From: Legionella sp.
GTDB lineage: Bacteria > Pseudomonadota > Gammaproteobacteria > Legionellales > Legionellaceae
Assembly: GCA_031291115.1 (NCBI GenBank)
Contig: JARLJQ010000015.1
Location: forward strand, 28,136-92,135
Direction: 5' to 3'
Length of the DNA: 64,000 bases
The number at the start of each line of letters is the position of its first letter. The stretch's first letter is position 1. A program made the translations under genes and the position numbers. Shown in pieces: positions 37,253 to 45,715 of this stretch. The notes under the pieces are model-generated. The model had not been told where the DNA came from and searched no databases. It was given only the letters and a program-made list of their open reading frames with translations.

Positions 37253-37657
37253 TTAATGCGCTTTTTGAATGAATTGTTTTAATTTCATTGGAGAAGGAAA
37301 CTCGTACTTAATTGTGGCAGCAAAGACACCTGGAACACCTGTTTCATAAGTACACATGATATCCGTTTCTAAAGGTGTGTACACACCAGGAGCTGTCATG
37401 TTATTTAAAATTTCATTACCTAATTCGATTGCTTCTTCTTCTGATTCTACATTAAGATTTGCAATAACCAGGCCCCAACTTGAGTCTGTATTATATTTGC
37501 TGAAGTGGTATGTGAAATAGGATCCAAAAAAAGGTTGGGCCATAGAAACGCCTTCCGTTTGAAGATCGCTAAGATTAGGGCACTCATCCTGAGCAGCAAA
37601 TGCTGAACCGGCCAAAATTAATGCGCCCGCGAAAGCTGCCAACTTTGCTTTAAACAT
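37253..37657 (-). CDS. Small secreted protein, DUF4949-like
   Basis: A 134-residue protein with a clear signal peptide (MFKAKLAAFAGALILAGSAFA, cleavage after ~21). The mature part has two Cys (ECPNL, IMCTYE) that may form a periplasmic disulfide and a motif GSYFTYHFSKYN. It resembles DUF4949, a family I know from Legionella only; function unknown. AGGAGT precedes the ATG. No operon partners. Confidence 0.75.
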   Translation of the reverse strand: MFKAKLAAFAGALILAGSAFAAQDECPNLSDLQTEGVSMAQPFFGSYFTYHFSKYNTDSSWGLVIANLNVESEEEAIELGNEILNNMTAPGVYTPLETDIMCTYETGVPGVFAATIKYEFPSPMKLKQFIQKAH

Positions 37658-37807
37658 TATATTGAACTCCTGTCTTATGGATTAAAAAATATTTTTTGAT
37701 AATTTACAGTAACTGGACTTTTAGTCAATGATTAAAAAATTATTGGGTATGGGGTTGGGGTAAGGGATTTTTCCAAAATAATGCTGTTATCTAGAGGCTG
37801 ATTCATC

Positions 37808-37893
37808 AGATCAAGAGCGTAGCGAAGAACCTCCCTTTAAAATGGCACTGAGCCACCTTTAAGAGGTCTTTCGCTACGTTCTGGACGGACGGG
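37808..37893. repeat. REP-like palindromic repeat, family A copy 3
   Basis: Left AGAGCGTAGCGAAGAACC and right TTTCGCTACGTTCTGGACG are inverted, with the shared core GGCACTGAGCCACC. Same family as the copies at 7549, 7660 and 45646. It lies just after the stop of the YqhA-like gene on the minus strand. Confidence 0.65.
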
Positions 37894-37898
37894 CTGTA

Positions 37899-38420
37899 TT
37901 ATTTTGCGTGGTGCATACCATTGGGCTTGGCCAATAGCCTATTTGTATAGGCAATAGCCAGCGCAGAAATAATCAAAGTGGTATGGATAATAACCTGCCA
38001 CATAATACCAAAATTATCTAATTTAGTCGGATCAATAAAGGTTCTTAATAAATGAATGGAGGAAATACCGACCAAAGCCAATGCTAATTTAGCTTTCATT
38101 CCGCCCGCATCCAAATGCCCCAGCCATTCTGGTTGATCAGGATGTGAATCAATTAGAAGAGGAGAAACAAAGGTTTCATAACCGCCCATAATGACCATGA
38201 TTAATAAATTGGCAATCATCACGACATCAATTAGATCAAGAACACCTAGCATAATATGGGTATCGTTGAGTTGATTAATGTGTATGATGAGCTCCACCAG
38301 CTCATATAAAAAACGATAGACGTAAGCCGCCAAAATGCAGATTAGTCCTAAGTACAAAGGCAACTGAAGCCAGCGACTCATAAATATAAAGCGACTTAAA
38401 TTTTTTTTACCCGAACTCAT
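37899..38420 (-). CDS. UPF0114 (YqhA) family membrane protein
   Basis: A 173-residue inner-membrane protein with four predicted helices. The family signature regions are present: SRWLQLPLYLGLI near 15, DLIDVVMIANLLIMVIMGGYE near 62, and KAKLALALVGISSIHLL near 108. The YqhA family is of unknown function. It is on the same strand as the CaCA antiporter, which ends 70 bases upstream, so they may be co-transcribed. Confidence 0.88.
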   Translation of the reverse strand: MSSGKKNLSRFIFMSRWLQLPLYLGLICILAAYVYRFLYELVELIIHINQLNDTHIMLGVLDLIDVVMIANLLIMVIMGGYETFVSPLLIDSHPDQPEWLGHLDAGGMKAKLALALVGISSIHLLRTFIDPTKLDNFGIMWQVIIHTTLIISALAIAYTNRLLAKPNGMHHAK

Positions 38421-38490
38421 ATTTGCTCACAGTGTTTGATTTTTTAAGGATCATACTGTTTTTTAACGCATTGTAAAACTCAATAAGTAA

Positions 38491-39495
38491 TTAACTCAAA
38501 ATAAGTACTAAATAGGTTACATACAGCAATCCATTAACTAATAATGCCGCAATACTCAAGCCTTTTGAGCTGGCATTAAAACGAAGCCATAGTGCAGCAA
38601 TAAAGGTCATGACAATGCCGGTTAAAACTACTTTTCCAGGTTGCCATGGAGTTAATAAAATTCCAAAGGCAGGTAATAATGTACCTTGAAAAACCATAGC
38701 CCCGGTGATGTTGCCAAATCCTAAAGTATCTTTTTTGTCACGTACCCAAAGTACACTATTCACTTTTTCAGGTAATTCAGTGGCTAATGGAATTATGAGA
38801 AGCGATAAAAGTAAAGCGGAAAGGCCCAGTTCGATAGATACCGCATGTATGGTGTTAATAAACCCTTTGGCTCCAATGAGTAATAAGCAAAGTCCGATTA
38901 GTAGTTGCATTACAATGAGTTTGGTACTGCTTTTTATACCCAGTTTTGTAAAAAATAAAGGTTCTGTTGGTGTAACCCCATGACCGTTTTGTACCAGGTT
39001 TTTTGATGCTCTAAGGGTCATTATAATGTAGGTACTGTAAAGGCCAATAAGTAAGATACTTATGACACTGCGATAATAGCGGGGCTCATTAGGTACGTAC
39101 ATGGCAATCGCTGCGAGAAAGAAGGCCATTAAGAAAAAGTTGACATCACGAATAAAACCGGTTTTTTCAGGTTTAATTCGCCCGTAGATGCCCCTTTTTT
39201 TAATTACTGAAAGTGCCATGATGGAGGTGGATAAGGTGGATAACATTAACGGTGCGCCGAGTATGGCTCCAACGCTAATTTCCTGATTCACGAGTTTATC
39301 TGGCGTTCCTGCGATTACAGCCAGAAGCGGTACCATCGTTTCAGGCAATGCGGTGGAAATGGCTGCAAGAATGGAGCCGGTAACCCCGCTGGATAGCCCT
39401 GCATTTTCACTGAAATATTCCAACGCATTTGAAAACAGTTGTGCTGAAATTAAAATAATGACCAGCATTAGTGCTAATTCTAACCATAAAGACAT
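38491..39495 (-). CDS. Sodium/calcium exchanger-family (CaCA) antiporter
   Basis: About 334 residues; start chosen at the ATG at 39495, preceded by GAAGGAG, instead of an upstream in-frame ATG at 39582. Two inverted Na_Ca_ex repeats are visible. The first has GVTGSILAAISTALPETMVP and the second LLLSLLIIPLATELPEKVNS; each carries the conserved Ser/Thr-x-Pro-Glu ion-binding motif. About ten hydrophobic helices. It probably moves Ca2+ or another cation against Na+ or H+. Divergent from the first MPYN gene across an unusual 467-base AT-rich gap. Confidence 0.85.
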   Translation of the reverse strand: MSLWLELALMLVIILISAQLFSNALEYFSENAGLSSGVTGSILAAISTALPETMVPLLAVIAGTPDKLVNQEISVGAILGAPLMLSTLSTSIMALSVIKKRGIYGRIKPEKTGFIRDVNFFLMAFFLAAIAMYVPNEPRYYRSVISILLIGLYSTYIIMTLRASKNLVQNGHGVTPTEPLFFTKLGIKSSTKLIVMQLLIGLCLLLIGAKGFINTIHAVSIELGLSALLLSLLIIPLATELPEKVNSVLWVRDKKDTLGFGNITGAMVFQGTLLPAFGILLTPWQPGKVVLTGIVMTFIAALWLRFNASSKGLSIAALLVNGLLYVTYLVLILS

Positions 39496-39563
39496 ATGAT
39501 CGGCTCCTTCGTCTGTCCACGTGGACGCCCGCCCAGCAAGACTTATAACGTTACTATACCGTC

Positions 39564-39702
39564 TGTGGATAGTTGTTTTCAATTTTTGTCAAATTTTTTT
39601 TGTAATTTTTTTTATTTTTTAAAAACCCCTTGCTGTATAAGGCTTTCTCTCTTTGAATCAAATAATCCAATTATTATTGTTATCCACAATTTCTGTGGAT
39701 AT
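39564..39702. promoter_or_regulatory. AT-rich gap with three DnaA-box-like sites
   Basis: TGTGGATAG (39564-39572), the consensus TTATCCACA (39680-39688) and TGTGGATAT (39694-39702) lie in a T-rich stretch of the divergent gap. The last two form an inverted pair with a five-base spacer. dnaA is not in the window, so origin function is unlikely; DnaA-titrating or unrelated operator roles are open. The rest of the gap (to 39962) holds only the presumed promoters. Confidence 0.35.
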
Positions 39703-39962
39703 GTATGTGCATACACTGTCAATTACCTTGTACACGGGCATATTAAGGCAGTGTTCGCGTTTTTTTCAATGCGCTTATTTTTCATGAATTAGATTTATTC
39801 TAGTTTAGGCTATGATTATTAACGTACTATGGAAATTGGTTAGAAGAAATACCAGATACCCTCGGAGGAACTAAAAGAATCACGAAGAGTTAAATTCAAG
39901 CATTTTAGTGGCGCTAATGCTATATTGAAAGTAGATGCTTGTATTTGCTGGAGAGTCTCATC

Positions 39963-40778
39963 ATGCCTTATAACTCAAAGTTTTATAATTTAGTTGGATC
40001 ATCCGTTACAACAACTTCGGCTATTTCATGGGATGTACGTATAAAAGCAGCTTTAGTACAATCCTTATGTAGGACTAAGCCAGAAGGAGAATTGCTATCC
40101 AGCTTTCTATCTAATGGTACATCGCCCACAAAGAATAATAGAAAGGGGACATTTGGCAATATAATTGGTTTTGATTCAATAAATCCTTTTTATTTTCCTT
40201 ACGCTGCATTACAAGTAACTAAAGCGTGTATTTTTGCAGCCTTGGATGGCGCTCCATTTAAAAATAATGTGAGTAAAGTTTTAACGGATGATAATAATTT
40301 GCGTATTGCTGCAAAAGCCATTGTGCAGGCTATTTTTATTATTCCAGAAGCGATAGCTTATGCTGCAGCCAAAGTGGGGGATTTTGTTGGAAAGGGTTTG
40401 GAGCCAGTAGGGAAATTTATGGGAAAGGTTCTGGAGCCAGTGGGGAAATTTATTGGAAAGGTTCTGGAGCCAGTGGAGAAATTTATTGGAAAGGTTTTTG
40501 ATTCAGTGGTGACATTTTTTGGAGAGGCATCTGTAGAAGAGGATAAAAAAGAACATAAGTCCAGCAATCCATTTTCAAAACTATTTAATTCTAATACAAA
40601 CAATAATTCTAAATCAGCGCGCAATGAAGTGAAATATGAGGCAGTTAATACTGAAGAAGAGAAGATGAGCAAATCAGTAGAGTTCATTGATATTAAGAAA
40701 ACGGAAAGAAATACTGCACCACTTGCAACAATAGATGAAGCTGAGGAAGAGCACAGCAGCATGGGGCCTAAATTTTAA
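39963..40778 (+). CDS. MPYN-family protein 1 with 11-residue repeats, effector candidate
   Basis: About 271 residues; the ATG at 39963 is chosen over one at 39939 because its N-terminus MPYNSKFY aligns with the paralogue at 41964, and GGAGAG precedes it. The N-terminal ~135 residues are shared with the paralogue (SVTT, ALVQSLCR, LDGAP, LRIAAK, FIIPE). Four tandem 11-residue units follow (KFMGKVLEPVG type), encoded by 33-base repeats at 40380-40511; hendecads of this kind can form long amphipathic helices on membranes. The C-terminus is acidic (DEAEEEHSSMGPKF), like the E-block of Dot/Icm signals. No known domain; effector role inferred. Confidence 0.7.
   Translation: MPYNSKFYNLVGSSVTTTSAISWDVRIKAALVQSLCRTKPEGELLSSFLSNGTSPTKNNRKGTFGNIIGFDSINPFYFPYAALQVTKACIFAALDGAPFKNNVSKVLTDDNNLRIAAKAIVQAIFIIPEAIAYAAAKVGDFVGKGLEPVGKFMGKVLEPVGKFIGKVLEPVEKFIGKVFDSVVTFFGEASVEEDKKEHKSSNPFSKLFNSNTNNNSKSARNEVKYEAVNTEEEKMSKSVEFIDIKKTERNTAPLATIDEAEEEHSSMGPKF
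40380..40511 (+). repeat. Four tandem 33-bp repeats inside the MPYN-1 gene
   Basis: Units begin at about 40380, 40413, 40446 and 40479; units two and three are nearly identical, the outer ones diverged. Each encodes 11 residues (K-F-x-G-K-V-L-E-P-V-x). The paralogue has only one unit-like stretch here (AKIGDLVGALLEKI), so the array is a recent expansion. Confidence 0.85.
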
Positions 40779-40811
40779 TACACAGTTTATACCGAAGCTA
40801 GATTCGTGGAT

Positions 40812-40840
40812 CCCGCGGACAAGCCGCGGGACGACGGAAT
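40812..40840. repeat. Short GC-rich palindromic repeat / possible terminator
   Basis: CCCGCGG-ACAAG-CCGCGGG is a perfect 7-bp stem followed by ACGACGGAATTTT. The sequence is GC-rich against its surroundings and resembles small palindromes I recall as dispersed in Legionella and related genomes. It lies between the convergent MPYN-1 and phosphoribosyltransferase genes. Confidence 0.6.
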
Positions 40841-40899
40841 TTTCTTAACTTAATGGAAGTGAGGCTGCAGCTGCATCCGGGATTCAGTATTCTGTAATC

Positions 40900-41706
40900 T
40901 TATATTACATTACCCAGAGTAATCGGTTCACTAGTCTGTGTGGATTTAGAAGCAACAGAAGCAAATAGTGCAGCAGGACTACTTCTAACAGAAGAGGCGT
41001 TCAATTTATTTGCTATAATGCTTTGTAATTGATCATTTAGGGATGCTTCATTATGTAACAAGTCCATTTCTTCATTTGTTGGTAATGACTTGAAATCTAC
41101 TGCATTAATAGCAGCTGAGTTACGCACTAACCCTTCATAGTCCAAGCCAAATCCGATTATGAACGCATCTTTAGAAATTTTAAAGCCAGTATATTTGGGT
41201 TCACATTTTGATGCTCTTTCTTGAACCTTATCCACTAAGGCTACTAAGAACACATCCTGAGCTCCTTGCTTTAAAAATAAATCATGAAGCTTGGCATAGG
41301 TTTTTCCTGTATCACATACATCGTCAACAACAATAACGACTCGATTACCTAATAAAATTTTTGGAAGCGAACCCATGCTGAGTTCACCGGATTTCGTGCC
41401 CTCATAACTACTTACTTGCATGCAAGTAAACTGAAAAGGATAGTTCCGCTCAGTTAAAGCTGTATGTAATTGACTTGCAAATGGCATTGCTCCATCCATA
41501 AGACTAACCAGTACTGGACAAAAATCAGGGTGGTTAGTAATTATTTGATTCGCAATTTCATTAATTTTTTTTTGAATATTTTCTTTAGAAAGTTCATCGC
41601 CATTAAAATCTTTAACAGGCAAGGCTGTGTCCCATAAACGTTTTTCAATTACCATTTTTAACTCGGTAATTTGTTGTAGTTTTGTTCTAATTTCTTGTTC
41701 TGTCAT
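40900..41706 (-). CDS. Hypoxanthine phosphoribosyltransferase-like protein with C-terminal extension
   Basis: About 268 residues from the ATG at 41706 (AAGGCG upstream); a longer frame to 41808 adds 34 unlikely residues. Residues ~1-190 are a complete type I phosphoribosyltransferase with PRPP loop VVIVVDDVCDTGKTY (123-137), LVSLMDGAMPFA (the PP loop region) and KISKDAFIIGFGLDYEGLVRN, as in bacterial Hpt. About 75 extra C-terminal residues, Ser/Ala-rich and ending in SEPITLGNVI, exceed the normal length of ~180. It lies between two paralogous effector-like genes, while the conventional hpt is at 13796. It could be a second salvage enzyme or a translocated one acting on host nucleotide pools; the latter is speculation. 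Confidence 0.8.
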   Translation of the reverse strand: MTEQEIRTKLQQITELKMVIEKRLWDTALPVKDFNGDELSKENIQKKINEIANQIITNHPDFCPVLVSLMDGAMPFASQLHTALTERNYPFQFTCMQVSSYEGTKSGELSMGSLPKILLGNRVVIVVDDVCDTGKTYAKLHDLFLKQGAQDVFLVALVDKVQERASKCEPKYTGFKISKDAFIIGFGLDYEGLVRNSAAINAVDFKSLPTNEEMDLLHNEASLNDQLQSIIANKLNASSVRSSPAALFASVASKSTQTSEPITLGNVI

Positions 41707-41963
41707 AATTAAAAAACGCCTTGATATTGCTCTATTTTCACAAAGAATAGGGTTAATTTTGAGCGTGCGATTTTCATATATTTTAATTGCAAATGCAAGA
41801 TAATCCATTCTGGATAATAATTAATTATTACGCAATAAGTTGAAGGAGCAAGCTGTCCGCCGATTACTTCAATTGGATATATAACAACCTTTTTGATCCG
41901 CATGCACGCACATTCGCTGAGGAGCATCTATATTATAAGATAAGCGACAAAGCAGGGAATAGC

Positions 41964-42683
41964 ATGCCATATAATTGGAAGTTTTATAAAGTGTTAGGAA
42001 CGTCGGTCACTACTGTTTCTAATATATCTCTTGATCAACGGTTGAAGGGCGCTTTGGTTCAATCCTTATGTAGAAAAAAACCTGATGATAATGAACAAGT
42101 AAGTTATATTCGGGGTGGAACAATAAAAGGCAAAACAACGGAAACGTTTTCCTCGCTCATTGGTTTGAATGTATTGAATGTCTTATATTATCCCTATGCT
42201 TTAATTCAGCTCATTAAAACAAGCCTTTTTTCTGGATTGGATGGAGCTCCATTAACCAATACATTTGGTAAGACTATACCGGATACCAATTACTTGCGTA
42301 TTGCCGCGAAGGGATTCATACAGAGTCTATTTATTATTCCCGAATTTCTTTTTTTTAGTTTGGCCAAAATAGGTGATCTCGTAGGAGCATTATTGGAAAA
42401 AATCAGTACGCTAACCACAGAAAAATCAAATACAAATAACACGCAAGCAGTTCCAGCTCCGCAAATTACTCCTAAAGAAGATAATAAAGGTTCTAAATTG
42501 AGAAATCCATTATCAAGATTATCAGTTGTAACATCTAGAGCAGCAAGGAATGAGGTGGACTATCCCCTTGCTAAAAAAACAAACAAAGTTGCACAGGACA
42601 TTACTATAGAACTTATGCCAACACCGGTACAAATACAGATGATGGCTGAACCAGAGGATGAGGTATATAAAGTGCAGCCTTAG
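41964..42683 (+). CDS. MPYN-family protein 2, effector candidate
   Basis: A 239-residue paralogue of the protein at 39963. The shared block runs from MPYNWKFYKVLGTSVTT through ALVQSLCRKK, SGLDGAPLTN, YLRIAAKGFIQSLFIIPE to AKIGDLVG, and both share a C-terminal ARNEV-x-Y motif. The hydrophobic stretch FIQSLFIIPEFLFFSLAKIG (~105-130) may contact membranes. The 11-residue repeat array of the paralogue is absent. The C-terminus is acidic (MAEPEDEVYKVQP), compatible with a Dot/Icm signal. AGGGA precedes the ATG. No known domain. Confidence 0.7.
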   Translation: MPYNWKFYKVLGTSVTTVSNISLDQRLKGALVQSLCRKKPDDNEQVSYIRGGTIKGKTTETFSSLIGLNVLNVLYYPYALIQLIKTSLFSGLDGAPLTNTFGKTIPDTNYLRIAAKGFIQSLFIIPEFLFFSLAKIGDLVGALLEKISTLTTEKSNTNNTQAVPAPQITPKEDNKGSKLRNPLSRLSVVTSRAARNEVDYPLAKKTNKVAQDITIELMPTPVQIQMMAEPEDEVYKVQP

Positions 42684-42710
42684 ACCGAATTTTTGATATT
42701 CGGTGTCTTA
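42684..42710. terminator. Hairpin between convergent MPYN-2 and ankyrin-OTU genes
   Basis: ACCGAAT (42684-42690) and ATTCGGT (42698-42704) form a 7-bp stem immediately after the MPYN-2 stop; a short T-rich stretch (GTCTTATTT) follows. Confidence 0.6.
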
Positions 42711-42711
42711 T

Positions 42712-45519
42712 TTACTGGGCTGGATTCATTCCTGTATTTGGAGCTTCTAGGACGATAGCTTGGGTTGGCTGCATATTAAAGAAAGAATTTCTATTAGCTG
42801 CTGGTGCTGCAGTCGCTCTTTGCGCACTATTAAATAATCCGTTCAAACAATCAGGTCTTAGGCAATTACAAGGTGCGGACACATCCATTAAACCCGTTTC
42901 GTTTTTGTTGTGTATATAATGGAGCTGTGGTTGCTGCGATCTATTCAAGCTAGATGCATGCTGTATGCTAGCATTAGCTAACGTCTGTGCTATTAGTGGA
43001 CGTTTTTGTTTTTCTGCATCCAATCGCGCGTACAGTTCATTCACGACTCGATTGTGCTCTATCATTGACTGCTGCGCGGCGGCGAGGTTTTGTGCTGTAT
43101 ATTGTGTATGCAGGAAAAATGCGCGCTCTTGTTGGCGAAGCATGAGATCTCTCTGGTGCATCATGAGCTTTTGTTCTTGTTGTCTTTCCGCCAAGTCTTG
43201 CATGCTTACAGACTGTACTGAGGCGGGTTGCGCACTAGGCAAAGCGCTTGAGGAACTAGCAATACTGGGGGCTTCCCCACCTCTTGCTCTTTTCGCTGAC
43301 GGCTCTTCAACCTGAATGGGTGATTGATTAGCAGCTGGAGCTAATGCATGATTTGCTGGTGGCAAGATGGGTACAAAATGCAAGGTGTTTTGATAGACCG
43401 CCATATGAACCGTGTTAGGTTGATTAAATAATTGCGATGTCTGTTCTGGAAGTCTTTTGTAACCATTAGCATCTATAAAAGAATGTAAGACAGTGATACG
43501 TTCATCAGCATCAATAACTAATTCTATGAGATGCAAGGATACATTGAATGCGGCACATAAAAGACGCCCCTCAATGTGTCCTCTGCCCCATATAGGCGTC
43601 TCTAGTTCGCTAGCTACTCTCAACTCTATATCTTTTGCACTGTAGGTGATGTTTCTAGAGTATTTATCAATCTCTTCATGCTCGGCTTGAAGAGCCGAAG
43701 CAAGCCAGGAATTAGATTGATTTTTAAGTTTTAAGGCTTCTTGTTGACACCGTTGACGAATATTTTTTAGGTTATGCGTACTTAAATCTATTGAAGTTGG
43801 TTTTTGAAGTCGCTCTATCCCTTGTGCGAAACTATCGAAAAAACAATCTCCTTGACTGTAGGCAGTGCCTAATTCGAATCCCAGGTTTTTTAAATTATTT
43901 TGTACTGTAGACAGCGCTCGACGTCCTCGGTCTTTATTTTCTTCATAATAAAATAAGCCCATACGTACAGCAGGGGCTTGAATATTAGGAGCGCTATCTT
44001 CTGGAATGCAATCTAAAGATACAGGAGCATCTGCGGTTCTTTTTTTGGGTGTCTCAGGCGCTAGTCTCGGAGATAATCCACTTTGAGTAGGTCTATTGAG
44101 CTGACACGCTTTAAAGGAGATATCAAAAATACGACATATTTCTTGTTTTTCTTCATGAGAAAATGTTGATTTTTTTATGAGTGATATAAGGTAATTAGCC
44201 TCTATATTTAGACAAGCTCCATGCTGTATTAAAAAATTACATAAAGCATAATTACTTGTAGATAATGCAATAGACAACGGAGTTTGGCTTGGATTTGCTT
44301 TAGTGGGGGCATTTATATCTGCTTTGTGTTTTAAAAGTGTGGTGATCTTTTCTAACTGTGCCTCAAGTTTATTTGGCGTTGCAAACTCTGCGCTGCAGGC
44401 AAAATGTAATGCGGTCCAGCCCTCGTAGGTTCCTTTTCGGCTAATCGCATAATTTACATGGTTTGTTTTTTCAGCATCAGTTATTGAATTTAAAATTTCA
44501 CTCAAAGAAAGACTGGTTCCAAATTGCGCGCTAATCATTAAAACACGCGCACCAAAGTATGGGTTATTTGGATTTTTTAAAAGGGCACTTAGTGTATCTA
44601 GCTTCATTTTAGAGTTAGTACAATGCTGTAATAAACAGGCAATACTGCCTTTATTTGTGGCGTATTTTGCTGCATAAAATGGCGTGGTAAATCCTAGGTC
44701 CTCTAATTTACTTTCATATTTACTAATTTGGTTTGCTACGAATGGATTTCCTAAAATCAATGGCTCTTGGTCTAATAATTCAGAATTTTTAATTTTTTCT
44801 ATAAGTTGATTTAGATCATTTTGTTCCGCCGCTACATTGCTTTCATCACCAGTACGTTGCTGGGCTTGAGAAGATCTCATTGGAATGTGCGCTTTAAGCC
44901 CATGAAAACAGATTTGCTGTATCGCTTTTGCTGATTCAAGAGGATTCTCAAACTTACTTTGGGTTTTTTCACCAATAAGACCACCAAGAAATCTTGCTAA
45001 GCCTTCTGCCGATGCAGGCATTAAGCCTCGCGCACTATTATCGCAATGCCAGCCATGATCTGCCAGTACTTCATAAATATTATTTAACTCTTTATTTAGT
45101 TTATTTTTTATTGCGCTTGAGTTCCAATTACAGCCGTTTAAGGCTCTGGTGAGCTGACTCAAAATGAGGACTATTTTGTTAGCATGTTCTAAATAGTTAC
45201 TTACTTGAAATGACTTTGGATTTGCTACGCTGAATAAACCTTCTAGTGTTTGGCTAAGTGCTAAAATGTCTTTTGGTGTCATTTGATCGGTAATTTTTAT
45301 TTTATGTTGATCTGCTGCCTGCTGATCCAGTAACTCTTGAGCTATTACAACAGAATTATCGCGTTCAGCTTCAGCGCTTCTTTTAGCTTGTGCTTTTAAA
45401 CGTACGTATTCATCGTTACTTAATAATGGAGGGAGTTGGTCTAAAGTTAAGCTGTTTTTTATATTGAATGGAGGCATAGTACTAACATCACCAGGAGAAA
45501 ATATGCCTATATTATTCAT
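42712..45519 (-). CDS. Ankyrin-OTU protein, putative deubiquitinase effector
   Basis: A 935-residue protein. Ankyrin repeats occupy ~280-440, clearest in GWTALHFACSAEF (~365) and TPLSIALSTSNYALCNFLIQ (~413). An OTU cysteine-protease-like domain follows: SQGDCFFDSFAQGI puts the nucleophile Cys near 557, a helix-rich arm contains IEGRLLCAAFNVSLHLIEL, and TLHFVPI gives the catalytic His near 713. The Asp normally three residues before Cys is Gln here (QGDC). The C-terminal third has a Gln-rich coiled coil (~775-850, RQQEQKLMMHQRDLMLRQQE) and a tail with Cys (CNCLRPDC). Legionella OTU effectors (Lot family) remove host ubiquitin; this architecture differs from those I know. No ribosome site is clear at the ATG. 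Confidence 0.75.
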   Translation of the reverse strand: MNNIGIFSPGDVSTMPPFNIKNSLTLDQLPPLLSNDEYVRLKAQAKRSAEAERDNSVVIAQELLDQQAADQHKIKITDQMTPKDILALSQTLEGLFSVANPKSFQVSNYLEHANKIVLILSQLTRALNGCNWNSSAIKNKLNKELNNIYEVLADHGWHCDNSARGLMPASAEGLARFLGGLIGEKTQSKFENPLESAKAIQQICFHGLKAHIPMRSSQAQQRTGDESNVAAEQNDLNQLIEKIKNSELLDQEPLILGNPFVANQISKYESKLEDLGFTTPFYAAKYATNKGSIACLLQHCTNSKMKLDTLSALLKNPNNPYFGARVLMISAQFGTSLSLSEILNSITDAEKTNHVNYAISRKGTYEGWTALHFACSAEFATPNKLEAQLEKITTLLKHKADINAPTKANPSQTPLSIALSTSNYALCNFLIQHGACLNIEANYLISLIKKSTFSHEEKQEICRIFDISFKACQLNRPTQSGLSPRLAPETPKKRTADAPVSLDCIPEDSAPNIQAPAVRMGLFYYEENKDRGRRALSTVQNNLKNLGFELGTAYSQGDCFFDSFAQGIERLQKPTSIDLSTHNLKNIRQRCQQEALKLKNQSNSWLASALQAEHEEIDKYSRNITYSAKDIELRVASELETPIWGRGHIEGRLLCAAFNVSLHLIELVIDADERITVLHSFIDANGYKRLPEQTSQLFNQPNTVHMAVYQNTLHFVPILPPANHALAPAANQSPIQVEEPSAKRARGGEAPSIASSSSALPSAQPASVQSVSMQDLAERQQEQKLMMHQRDLMLRQQERAFFLHTQYTAQNLAAAQQSMIEHNRVVNELYARLDAEKQKRPLIAQTLANASIQHASSLNRSQQPQLHYIHNKNETGLMDVSAPCNCLRPDCLNGLFNSAQRATAAPAANRNSFFNMQPTQAIVLEAPNTGMNPAQ

Positions 45520-45645
45520 ATATAGCGCACAATAGTCAATGAAAATGCATTTTTAGCTGTTTGTAAAGGAAAATTAAGTGTTTTTTTGATTGACTAGGCC
45601 TCGTTTTGTTAGACAAATTAGTTGTATTTGCTTCGATGCCTTTAT

Positions 45646-45708
45646 CGTCGTCCAGAGTGCAGCGAAGGAGCTCCCATCAGATAACACCGAGTCACCTTTA
45701 AGAGTATT
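45646..45708. repeat. REP-like repeat, family A copy 4, right half degenerate
   Basis: CGTCGTCCAGAGTGCAGCGA and the core ACACCGAGTCACCTTTAAGAG match the other copies, but the right inverted arm is lost, replaced by the operator-like boxes upstream of the Fic gene. Confidence 0.55.
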
Positions 45709-45715
45709 AGGCTTT

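Noticed and set aside
39564..39702. Chromosomal replication origin
   Set aside because: Only three box-like sites, no dnaA-dnaN-recF or gidA-type neighbours; kept only as a curiosity.
39496..39792. 98-codon plus-strand frame in the antiporter/MPYN gap
   Set aside because: Phe-rich translation is what T-rich non-coding DNA gives; no ribosome site.
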